NCBI RefSeq assembly: GCF_025145645.1
Contig: NZ_CP102252.1
Location: forward strand, 2,170,001 to 2,234,000
DNA: 64,000 nucleotides
Direction: 5' to 3'
Source of the DNA: Alistipes senegalensis JC50
GTDB taxonomy: Bacteria > Bacteroidota > Bacteroidia > Bacteroidales > Rikenellaceae
Shown here one piece after another: positions 34,586 through 41,957 of the stretch. A model generated the notes under the pieces. It worked only from the letters and a program-made list of their open reading frames with translations. It did no database searches and was not told where the DNA came from. A program made the position numbers and the translations under genes. How positions within the stretch are numbered: position 1 is the stretch's first letter; every line of letters starts with the position of its first letter.

Positions 34586-34693
34586 AATATTAGATTGTTA
34601 GTGAATTTTGCGCTCAAAAAACCGTACAAATTTACTAAAAAATCTAAATAATACCCTCTTTTTGTGAAAAAAATAACAGCCGGCGGGAAATAG

Positions 34694-34725
34694 TTGCGCA
34701 ATCCGGATTGTTTTTTGTACTTTTG
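34694..34725 (+). promoter_or_regulatory. Promoter of the fumarate hydratase gene
   Basis: TTG (34694-34696), 21 bases, TACTTTTG (34718-34725); transcription would start about 35 bases before the ATG at 34768. Confidence 0.6.
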
Positions 34726-34767
34726 CATGAATTATCCACCGCAAGCAAACAACAAACATATACGATC

Positions 34768-36381
34768 ATGGCAGAATTTATCTATCAGGAGCCGTTCCCG
34801 ATTCAGGACGACAAAACCAAGTACCGTCTTTTGACGAAGGAGTATGTGAAGGTCGTGGAGTGCGACGGCCGCAAGATCCTCAAGGTCGACCCCAAGGGGC
34901 TCGAACTGCTTTCGAAGGAGGCCTATGCCGACGTGTCGTTCTATCTGCGCGCCGCACACCTCCAGAAGCTGCACAACATTCTCGACGATCCCGAAGCCAC
35001 CGACAACGACAAGTTCGTGGCCTACACGATGCTGCTGAACCAGGCCGTCTCGGCCGAGGGCGAGCTTCCGACCTGCCAGGACACCGGCACGGCCATCTGC
35101 ATCGGCCACAAGGGCGAGGATGTATACACGGGCGCCGACGACGCCGAGTGCATCGCCCGCGGCGTTTACGAGACTTACAAGGACCGCAACCTGCGCTATT
35201 CGCAGGTCGTGCCCTTCACGATGACCGACGAGAAGAACTCCGGCACGAACCTCCCGGCGCAGATCGACATCTACGGCGGCAAGCCCGGCATGGAGTACGA
35301 ATTCCTCTTCATCACCAAGGGCGGCGGCTCGGCCAACAAGACGTTCCTCTACCAGCAGACCAAGGCGCTGCTCAACGAGGAGTCGCTCACGAAATTCATT
35401 CAGCAGCATATCTATGACCTCGGCACGTCGGCCTGCCCGCCCTACCACCTCGCCATCTGCATCGGCGGCACGTCGGCCGAGATGTGCCTCTCGACGGTGA
35501 AGAAGGCTTCGGCCGGCTATCTCGACGAACTGCCCACCTCGGGCAACGAGGGCGGCCGTTGCTTCCGCGACCTCGAGTGGGAGGAGAAGGTGCTGAAAAT
35601 CTGCCGGGAGAGCGGCGTCGGCGCCCAGTTCGGCGGCAAATACCTCGTGCACGACGTGCGCGTGATCCGCGCCCCGCGCCATGCGGCTTCGTGCCCCGTG
35701 GCCATCGGCGTCAGCTGCTCGGCCGACCGGAACGTCAAGGCCAAGATCACGCCCGAGGGCATCTTCCTCGAAGAGCTGGAGAAGAACCCCGCGCGCTTCC
35801 TGCCGAAAGAGGCTCCCGCCATGTCGCCCGCCGTGGACATCGACCTCGACGAGGGTATGGACAAGGTGCGCGAGATTCTCACCAAATACCCGATCAAGAC
35901 GCGCCTGAACCTTCGGGGCACGCTGATCGTCGCCCGCGACATCGCGCACGCCCGCATCAAGCGGATGCTCGACGAGGGCAAGCCGATGCCCGAGTACTTC
36001 AAGAAACACCCGGTCTACTACGCCGGTCCGGCCAAGACGCCGCAGGGCATGGCTTCGGGTTCGTTCGGCCCCACGACGGCCGGGCGCATGGACCCCTATG
36101 TGGACCTGTTCCAGGAGCACGGCGGTTCGCTGGTGATGGTGGCCAAGGGCAACCGTTCGCAGCAGGTGACCGACGCCTGCAAGGCCCACGGAGGCTTCTA
36201 CCTGGGTTCGATCGGCGGGCCCGCCGCGATCCTTGCGAAAAACTCCATCAAGTCGGTTGAGGTCGTCGATTTCCCCGAGCTGGGCATGGAGGCCGTGCGC
36301 AAGATCTACGTCGAGAACTTCCCCGCGTTCATCATCGTCGATGACAAGGGGAACGACTTCTTCGCCGATTTCAAGCACTGA
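34768..36381 (+). CDS. Class I fumarate hydratase
   Basis: The 537-residue enzyme is the single-chain, [4Fe-4S]-dependent type that interconverts fumarate and malate. It has LPTCQDTGTAICIG with a cluster Cys near residue 106, GSANKTFLYQQTKALL, GTSACPPYHLAICIGGTSAE with the second Cys, and CPVAIGVSCSADR. The C-terminal tartrate-dehydratase-beta-like domain has GTLIVARDIAHARIK and TPQGMASGSFGPTTAGRMDPYV. The ATG at 34768 is chosen because it follows a good -7 box. In fermenting Bacteroidetes it works in the reductive branch to succinate; malate dehydrogenase lies nearby at 39813. Confidence 0.95.
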   Translation: MAEFIYQEPFPIQDDKTKYRLLTKEYVKVVECDGRKILKVDPKGLELLSKEAYADVSFYLRAAHLQKLHNILDDPEATDNDKFVAYTMLLNQAVSAEGELPTCQDTGTAICIGHKGEDVYTGADDAECIARGVYETYKDRNLRYSQVVPFTMTDEKNSGTNLPAQIDIYGGKPGMEYEFLFITKGGGSANKTFLYQQTKALLNEESLTKFIQQHIYDLGTSACPPYHLAICIGGTSAEMCLSTVKKASAGYLDELPTSGNEGGRCFRDLEWEEKVLKICRESGVGAQFGGKYLVHDVRVIRAPRHAASCPVAIGVSCSADRNVKAKITPEGIFLEELEKNPARFLPKEAPAMSPAVDIDLDEGMDKVREILTKYPIKTRLNLRGTLIVARDIAHARIKRMLDEGKPMPEYFKKHPVYYAGPAKTPQGMASGSFGPTTAGRMDPYVDLFQEHGGSLVMVAKGNRSQQVTDACKAHGGFYLGSIGGPAAILAKNSIKSVEVVDFPELGMEAVRKIYVENFPAFIIVDDKGNDFFADFKH

Positions 36382-36443
36382 AATCCGTCCCCGGAGATAC
36401 TAAGGGGCAAAACTTTACGTTGTAAAACCGTACGAACGATTTT

Positions 36444-38312
36444 ATGGCAAGTTCGATGAGAGGTTTTTTTGCAAAAATATTCCTGACGGCACTTCCCGTG
36501 CTGGCGATCTTCTCGGCATACGCTGCCGAGAAGGTCACTTTTGAGGCCAATTCGCCGTTGACGGTCGCCGTCGGCGAGGCGTTCCGTGTGGAATTCGCGC
36601 TGAACGCCAAACCCGACGAAGACAGTTTCAAGGCGCCTTCGTTCGAGGGGTTCGACGTGCTGGCCGGACCCGCCGTTTCGCAGGGTTCGTCGGTCCAGAT
36701 CATCAACGGTTCGATGACCAAGAGCGTCAGCTACACCTACACCTTCGTGCTGCTGCCGCAGGCCGCGGGCAACGTGACCGTCGGCGCCGCGGAGGTCAAG
36801 GTCGATGGCACGACCTACCGGACCCGGCCGCTGCCCGTCGAGATCGTCAACGAGGGCGAAGGCTCCGGGGCGCGGCAGCAGAGCGGGTCGCACCGCCCGG
36901 ACGACGCGCAGACCGACGCCCAGAGCCAGATCGGCAAGGACGACATCCTGCTGCGGGCCGTCGTGTCGCGCACGTCGGTCTATAAGAACGAGCCGCTGCA
37001 CGTGGCCTTCAAGCTCTACACCCGCGTTCCATACGTGAACATCGTGCCCGAATCGGCCCCGTCGTTCAACGGCTTCTGGTCGCAGGACCTCACCGACCCC
37101 AATGCGGGCCGCGTGGGGCGCGAGACCTACAACGGCAAGGTCTACGAGACGCGCGTGCTGTACGACTACCTGCTCTATCCGCAGCAGGTGGGGGCGCTGG
37201 CCATCGAACCCGTGGAGATGACCGTCGTGGCGCAGGTCGTGGTGCAGAGCCGCAACGCCGACCCCTTCTTCGGAAGCGGCCGCGAGGTCTATAACGTGCC
37301 CCGCAAGGTGCAGAGCCAGCGGGCGGCGGTTACGGTCAAACCGCTTCCGACGGGCGCTCCGGCCAGCTTCAGCGGCGCCGTGGGCAACTTCACGATGGAC
37401 GCCCAGTTCCCCTCGGAACGCATCGCGGCCAACTCGGGCGCGACCGTCACGGTGAAGATCTCCGGTACGGGCAACCTCACCTTCGTCCAGGCTCCGAAAC
37501 TGCCGCTGCCGACTTCGTTCGAGCAGTATAACGTCAAGACCACCGAGTCGATCAACACCTCGTCGTCGGGCATCTCCGGCTACCGCCAGTTCGAATATCC
37601 CTTCATCGCGCGGGCCGAAGGCACCTACGACCTCGAACCCGTCGAGTTCACCTTCTTCGACCCCCAGCGGATGCAGTACGTGACGCTGAAATCGAAGCCG
37701 ATGACGCTCGAGATCACCCCCGACGCCCGCGGCGGCGGAGGCGATGCGGTGGTGATGCAGGGCCGCGGCATGTCGAAGGAGGAGGTGAAGATGCTGGGGC
37801 AGGACATCCGCTACATCAAGCTGAAAGGGGCGCAGCTGCGTTCGGAGCGCGAGCCGTTCATTTTCAGCGCGGCCTACTGGATTCTCCTGGGGGGCATCCT
37901 CGTGGTGTTCGCCATGATCTACGTCGCTCTGCGGAGGCAGATCCGCGAGTCGCAGAACGTCGCTCTCGTGCGCGGCAAGCGAGCCAACAAGGTCGCCGTG
38001 CAGCGTTTCCGCGCCGCCCGGCGCTACATGGAGGAGCAGAACCGCCACGCCTTCTATGAAGAGATGCTGCGGGCGCTGTGGGGCTACATGAGCGACAAGT
38101 TCAACATCCCCGTCGCCAACCTCACGAAGGAGAACGTCCGCGAGGAGCTGCACAAACGGGGCGTTTCGTCCGAGGATTCGCAGCGGTTCACGGCCATCAT
38201 CACCCAGTGCGACGAGGCGCAGTATTCGCCCGTGGAGTCGGCCCGCATGGGCGACGTTTATTCCGAGGGCGTGAACCTGATTTCGCGCATCGAGTCGGTG
38301 ATAAAACGATAG
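36444..38312 (+). CDS. batD: BatD-family protein
   Basis: The 622-residue protein has a signal peptide (about 1-28), long periplasmic beta-sandwich repeats (for example VGEAFRVEFALNAKPD, LLPQAAGNVTVGAAEV, VAFKLYTRVPYVN, SGTGNLTFVQAPKLPLP) and one membrane segment at about 476-496 (ILLGGILVVFAMIYVAL). A basic cytoplasmic tail follows (RFRAARRYMEEQNRHAFYEEMLRALWGYMSDKF). This is the BatD architecture of the Bacteroides aerotolerance operon, whose biochemical role is unclear. It is followed 5 bases later by batE. The usual batA, batB, batC and MoxR-like genes are not upstream here; the preceding gene is fumarase. Confidence 0.88.
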   Translation: MASSMRGFFAKIFLTALPVLAIFSAYAAEKVTFEANSPLTVAVGEAFRVEFALNAKPDEDSFKAPSFEGFDVLAGPAVSQGSSVQIINGSMTKSVSYTYTFVLLPQAAGNVTVGAAEVKVDGTTYRTRPLPVEIVNEGEGSGARQQSGSHRPDDAQTDAQSQIGKDDILLRAVVSRTSVYKNEPLHVAFKLYTRVPYVNIVPESAPSFNGFWSQDLTDPNAGRVGRETYNGKVYETRVLYDYLLYPQQVGALAIEPVEMTVVAQVVVQSRNADPFFGSGREVYNVPRKVQSQRAAVTVKPLPTGAPASFSGAVGNFTMDAQFPSERIAANSGATVTVKISGTGNLTFVQAPKLPLPTSFEQYNVKTTESINTSSSGISGYRQFEYPFIARAEGTYDLEPVEFTFFDPQRMQYVTLKSKPMTLEITPDARGGGGDAVVMQGRGMSKEEVKMLGQDIRYIKLKGAQLRSEREPFIFSAAYWILLGGILVVFAMIYVALRRQIRESQNVALVRGKRANKVAVQRFRAARRYMEEQNRHAFYEEMLRALWGYMSDKFNIPVANLTKENVREELHKRGVSSEDSQRFTAIITQCDEAQYSPVESARMGDVYSEGVNLISRIESVIKR

Positions 38313-38317
38313 TTGTT

Positions 38318-39136
38318 ATGAAGCGATTGACCCTATTTCTGATCCTGTCATTCGGCGTTCCGTGCGCATGGGCGCAGGAGGCCGCCGACACCGCGGCGTA
38401 CGCTGCGGCCGTCGGGGAGGAACCCGCCGCGGAGGCGGCTTCGCCCGAACAGCTGTGGGACCGGGCCAATACGGCCTATGTCAACGGGGATTACCACGCT
38501 GCGGCGGAGATTTACGAAGGGATTCTCGCGCAGGGACTCTCCTCCGTGAAACTCTATTACAACCTGGCCAACGCCTACTTCAAGGAGGGGCAGCTGGGCA
38601 AATCCATCCTCTTCTACCGCCGGGCCCTGCGGCTGGCTCCGGGCAGCGACGACATCCGCTACAACCTGAGCGTCGCCGAGGCCCGCACGAAAGACAATAT
38701 CGAGCAGATTCCCGAGTTTTTCCTCACGGAGTGGATGCGCGGCGTGCGCCACACGATGAGTTGCACGGCGTGGAGCATCCTGTCGCTCGCGGCGTTGGTT
38801 TGCGCTCTGGCGCTGTTTCTGGCCTACCTGCTGGCACAGCGTTTGCCGCTGCGCAAGACGGGGTTCTATGGAACGCTCGTCGCGGCGGCGGCGTTCATGC
38901 TCACGAGCTGGTTCGCCGTGGGCGAGCGGCGCGAGATGCTGGACGACACGCAGGCCGTGGTGATGTCGCTCTCGACGGCCGTGAAGAGTTCGCCCGACAA
39001 GTCGGCCACGGACCTCTTCGTGTTGCACGAGGGAACGCTCGTCGAGATCACCGACCGCCTGGACAACTGGTGCGAGATCACCATTGCCGACGGCAAGAAA
39101 GGGTGGCTCGAATGTAAAACGATCGAAACGATTTAG
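38318..39136 (+). CDS. batE: BatE-family TPR and SH3-domain protein
   Basis: The 272-residue protein has a signal peptide (LFLILSFGVPCAWAQ) and tetratricopeptide repeats at about 45-125 (ANTAYVNGDYHAAAEIYEGIL, LYYNLANAYFKEGQLGKSILFYRRALRLAPG). Two membrane segments lie at about 147-170 and 180-198, with a C-terminal bacterial SH3-like domain (FVLHEGTLVEITDRLDNWCEITIADGKKGWLE). This is the BatE layout. The ATG at 38318 replaces the longer frame, which lies within batD. It sits 5 bases after batD and its stop abuts the recR start, so batD-batE-recR is a tight operon. Confidence 0.88.
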   Translation: MKRLTLFLILSFGVPCAWAQEAADTAAYAAAVGEEPAAEAASPEQLWDRANTAYVNGDYHAAAEIYEGILAQGLSSVKLYYNLANAYFKEGQLGKSILFYRRALRLAPGSDDIRYNLSVAEARTKDNIEQIPEFFLTEWMRGVRHTMSCTAWSILSLAALVCALALFLAYLLAQRLPLRKTGFYGTLVAAAAFMLTSWFAVGERREMLDDTQAVVMSLSTAVKSSPDKSATDLFVLHEGTLVEITDRLDNWCEITIADGKKGWLECKTIETI

Positions 39137-39739
39137 ATGTCGAAACTTTTACAGGATGTCGTCGGCGAGCTTTCGAAGCTCCCGGGCGTGGGACGCCGTA
39201 CGGCGCTGCGCCTGGCCATCCACATCCTGCGCATGGAGCGGGATTCGGTGGCCGAGATGACCGCCAGCATCGACCGCTTCCGCAACGAGGTGAAGTACTG
39301 CTCGCTGTGCAACAACCTCTCCGACGAGGAGGTCTGCCCGATCTGCGCCGACCGGGAGCGGGACCATGCGACGATCTGCGTCGTGGAGCAGGTCGCCGAC
39401 GTGCTTTCGATCGAGAACACGCGCCAGTACCGGGGCATGTATCACGTGCTGGGCGGGGTGATCTCGCCGATGCAGGGCATCTCGCCCTCGGATCTGAAGA
39501 TCGACCTGCTGTGCGAACGCATCGCCCGCGGCGGGGTGAAGGAGGTGATCCTCGCCATCTCGACCTCGGTCGAGGGCGAAACGACGCTTTTCTACCTGAT
39601 GAACCGCCTGAGGCAGTTCCCCGGACTGAAAATCACCTCCATCGCCCGGGGCATCGGCTTCGGCGACGAGCTGGAATACGTCGATGAACTGACGATCACC
39701 CACGCCCTGTTCAACCGCCGGGAGATAGACCCCGCCTAA
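39137..39739 (+). CDS. recR: Recombination mediator RecR
   Basis: The 200-residue protein has the helix-hairpin-helix LSKLPGVGRRTALRLA at 11-26, the zinc finger YCSLCNNLSDEEVCPIC near 54-70 and a Toprim domain (ATICVVEQVADVLSIE, GVISPMQGISPSDL). RecR acts with RecF and RecO to load RecA on gapped DNA; recF is in this window at 46226-47350. Its ATG directly follows the batE stop, so expression is coupled to the bat genes. Its stop codon lies in the loop of a small hairpin repeat (39731-39747). Confidence 0.96.
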   Translation: MSKLLQDVVGELSKLPGVGRRTALRLAIHILRMERDSVAEMTASIDRFRNEVKYCSLCNNLSDEEVCPICADRERDHATICVVEQVADVLSIENTRQYRGMYHVLGGVISPMQGISPSDLKIDLLCERIARGGVKEVILAISTSVEGETTLFYLMNRLRQFPGLKITSIARGIGFGDELEYVDELTITHALFNRREIDPA

Positions 39740-39747
39740 CGAGCGGG
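39731..39747 (+). repeat. Hairpin repeat containing the recR stop codon
   Basis: CCCGCCT-AAC-GAGCGGG has the same 7-3-7 layout as the other copies but with one C-A mismatch and one T-G wobble. TAA at 37-39 in this stretch (39737-39739) is the recR stop. The GGGG tail is missing, so it may be a decayed copy. Confidence 0.5.
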
Positions 39748-39812
39748 TTGCGGCTGGAGCCGAAATGCGGCCGCCGGCCGCGGCAACGAAGGTACCAAAA
39801 CACAATATAACT

Positions 39813-40811
39813 ATGGATTTTGTAACGAACGAAAAACTCACCATCGTGGGTGCGGCCGGCATGATCGGCTCGAACATGGCTCAGACGGCGCTGATGATGC
39901 GCCTGACGCCCAACATTTGCCTGTACGATCCTTACGGACCGGCGCTCGAGGGCGTGGCCGAGGAACTTTTCCACTGCGCTTTCGAGGGTGCGAACATCAC
40001 CTGGACGACCGACATCAAGGAGGCCCTGACCGGTGCGTCCTATGTCGTATCGTCGGGCGGCGCAGCCCGCAAGGCGGGCATGACGCGCGAGGACCTGCTG
40101 AAAGGCAACGCCGAGATCGCCGCCCAGTTCGGCAAAGACCTCAAAGCCTATTGCCCCGATGTGAAGCATGTCGTGGTGGTCTTCAATCCGGCCGACATCA
40201 CGGGCCTCATCGCGCTGATCTACGCGGGGCTGAAACCCTCGCAGGTTTCGACCCTCGCGGCGCTGGATTCGACGCGCCTGCGCTCGGAGCTGGCCAAATA
40301 TTTCAAGATTTCGCCCGACGAAATCCGCAACTGCCGCACCTACGGCGGCCACGGCGAGCAGATGGCGGTCTTCGCCTCGACGACGCTCGTCGCCGGACGG
40401 CCCCTTTCGGAACTGATCGGCAAGGAGATGCCCGAGGGCGACTGGGCCGACTTGCAGCAGCGGGTGATCCAGGGCGGCAAGCACATCATCGACCTGCGGG
40501 GCCGTTCGTCGTTCCAGAGCCCGGCCTACCTCTCGATCTGCATGATCGCGGCGGCCATGGGCGGCAAGCCGTTCGAATACCCCGCCGGCGTGTTCGTGCA
40601 CAACGACGAGTTCAAGCATATCCTGATGGCGATGGAGACCACCATCACGAAAGAGGGCGTCGCCTATAAGAACGTGCAGGGCACGGCCGCGGAGCACAAG
40701 AAGCTCACGGAGAGCTACGAGCACCTGTGCAAACTGCGCGACGAGGTGATCTCGATGGGCATCCTGCCTCCCGTGGAGGAGTGGGGACGCCTGAATCCGC
40801 ACCTGAAATAG
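39813..40811 (+). CDS. Malate dehydrogenase-like protein (LDH/MDH family)
   Basis: The 332-residue protein has the Rossmann motif IVGAAGMIGSN at 10-20, an Asp at the end of the second strand (ICLYDPYGPAL), the cofactor-loop pattern VVSSGGAARKAGMTREDLLKGNAEI, VVVFNPADITGLI and a catalytic His in CRTYGGHGEQMAVF. This fits Bacteroidetes malate dehydrogenase, which reduces oxaloacetate to malate on the path to fumarate and succinate. The ATG at 39813 begins the conserved part. The 73-base gap after recR and a strong terminator downstream suggest its own unit. Confidence 0.9.
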   Translation: MDFVTNEKLTIVGAAGMIGSNMAQTALMMRLTPNICLYDPYGPALEGVAEELFHCAFEGANITWTTDIKEALTGASYVVSSGGAARKAGMTREDLLKGNAEIAAQFGKDLKAYCPDVKHVVVVFNPADITGLIALIYAGLKPSQVSTLAALDSTRLRSELAKYFKISPDEIRNCRTYGGHGEQMAVFASTTLVAGRPLSELIGKEMPEGDWADLQQRVIQGGKHIIDLRGRSSFQSPAYLSICMIAAAMGGKPFEYPAGVFVHNDEFKHILMAMETTITKEGVAYKNVQGTAAEHKKLTESYEHLCKLRDEVISMGILPPVEEWGRLNPHLK

Positions 40812-40830
40812 ACCGTTTCCGCTGAAACTG

Positions 40831-40867
40831 AACATCCCGGTTCTCTTCAACAGAGAACCGGGATGTT
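40831..40867. terminator. Terminator after malate dehydrogenase
   Basis: AACATCCCGGTTCTC (40831-40845) pairs with GAGAACCGGGATGTT (40853-40867), followed by TTT. It lies between the convergent ends of the malate dehydrogenase and META-domain genes. Confidence 0.9.
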
Positions 40868-40884
40868 TTTGCGGGACGGTTCCG

Positions 40885-41313
40885 TCAGGGCATCGCCTGG
40901 AAGACGGCGCGCAGTTCGCCGTCGCTCAGCAGCAGCAGCATCGGACCGTCCATGTCGTAGTGGGTCGTCGCTTCGAGCGCCTGGGCGAAGGCGTGTTCCC
41001 GCTCCATGCCGGGGCAGGCCATCATCGTCGAGGCGATAGGCCCCATTTTCAGGGTGCGTTTGTCGTCGGTCTTGTAGACCCCCGACAGACGGTTGCAGGC
41101 TCCGACGGCCGACAGGCGGTTGCCTTCGGTCAGCAGCGTGAGGGTGAACGTGCCCTTCTCGGGACGGACGGTCTCCCCGCCGAGCTGGATCAGTTGCCAT
41201 TCGGTTCCCACCAGCGGGCGGCGGGCTTTTTTCTGGTAGGCGCGGCAGTTGCAGCATCCGGCGATAAGTGCCCCGGCGACAGCGATAACCGCGATTCTGA
41301 GCAAAATCTTCAT
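40885..41313 (-). CDS. META-domain (HslJ-like) lipoprotein
   Basis: The 142-residue lipoprotein has its lipobox at about Cys20 (GALIAGCC). A single META/HslJ domain follows: LVGTEWQLIQLGGE, FTLTLLTEGNRLSAVGACNRLSGVY and MGPIASTMMACPGMEREHAFAQALEA. The conserved GxxGCNxxxG-like and TxMAC motifs are clear. Its role is unknown; relatives are linked to heat shock or novobiocin tolerance and cell-envelope stress. The ATG at 41313 starts the signal. It is divergent from ridA, with a -7 box TATATTTG at 41345-41338. Confidence 0.88.
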   Translation of the reverse strand: MKILLRIAVIAVAGALIAGCCNCRAYQKKARRPLVGTEWQLIQLGGETVRPEKGTFTLTLLTEGNRLSAVGACNRLSGVYKTDDKRTLKMGPIASTMMACPGMEREHAFAQALEATTHYDMDGPMLLLLSDGELRAVFQAMP

Positions 41314-41337
41314 CTGATTTTCGTTTGTTCGTTGCTG

Positions 41338-41365
41338 CAAATATAGGGAATTAATTGTACCTTTG
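41338..41365. promoter_or_regulatory. Divergent -7 boxes between META lipoprotein and ridA
   Basis: Minus-strand TATATTTG (41345-41338) faces the META gene. Plus-strand TACCTTTG (41358-41365) faces ridA. Neither has an ideal -33 TTTG spacing, so only the -7 elements are claimed. Confidence 0.5.
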
Positions 41366-41389
41366 GTGTCGCAAACGACATTATTGCCT

Positions 41390-41764
41390 ATGAAAACCAT
41401 CATCGCATCGCCCCGTGCGCCCAAAGCCGTGGGGCCCTATTCGCAGGCCGTGGAGGCCGGCGGCGCGCTCTATGTCTCGGGACAGCTCCCGATCGACGCC
41501 GCGGCGGGCCGGATGGCCGAGGGGATCGAAGCCCAGACGCGCCAGTCGCTCACGAATCTCGGCCACATCCTCCGCGAAGCCGGATACGATTATTCTGACG
41601 TGGTGAAAACCACCGTTCTGTTGCAGTCTATCGGCGATTTCGCCGCCATGAACGCCGTCTATGCCGAGTTCTTCACGGCGGAGATGCCCGCGCGCATGTG
41701 TTACGAGGTCGCGGCGCTGCCGATGGGGGCGCTGGTCGAGATAGACGCCGTGGCGGTGAAATAA
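41390..41764 (+). CDS. ridA: RidA-family enamine/imine deaminase
   Basis: The 124-residue protein carries the RidA signature: APKAVGPYSQAVEAGGALYVSGQLPID near the N-terminus, NLGHILREAGYDYSDVVKTTVLL, and PARMCYEVAALPMGALVEIDAVA with the active-site Arg. RidA hydrolyses reactive 2-aminoacrylate-type intermediates made by PLP enzymes such as threonine dehydratase. The ATG at 41390 starts the conserved core. It is a single gene ended by a strong hairpin. Confidence 0.95.
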   Translation: MKTIIASPRAPKAVGPYSQAVEAGGALYVSGQLPIDAAAGRMAEGIEAQTRQSLTNLGHILREAGYDYSDVVKTTVLLQSIGDFAAMNAVYAEFFTAEMPARMCYEVAALPMGALVEIDAVAVK

Positions 41765-41782
41765 CTTCCGCGGACAATCCGC

Positions 41783-41814
41783 AAGGAGCGTCCCGGATGT
41801 CTGGGACGCTCCTT
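41783..41814 (+). terminator. Terminator after ridA
   Basis: AAGGAGCGTCCC (41783-41794) pairs with GGGACGCTCCTT (41803-41814), followed by TTCG TTTTTT. Confidence 0.9.
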
Positions 41815-41957
41815 TTCGTTTTTTGTAGATAATTTGTGGATAAAATAGCTCCCCGCCGTTGGTTTTTTATCGGGAAAAGCCGCAATTTTGTAAACCCGGG
41901 ATCTCCCTCCCCGGCGGAATGCAGAAATCTGAGAAAATAGATAAGTATAAAGTAGTT

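Noticed and set aside
41815..41957. Possible cobalamin riboswitch before the B12-dependent ribonucleotide reductase
   Set aside because: The spacer is too short and lacks a B12-box-like GCCACTG core. Only a weak promoter match is present.
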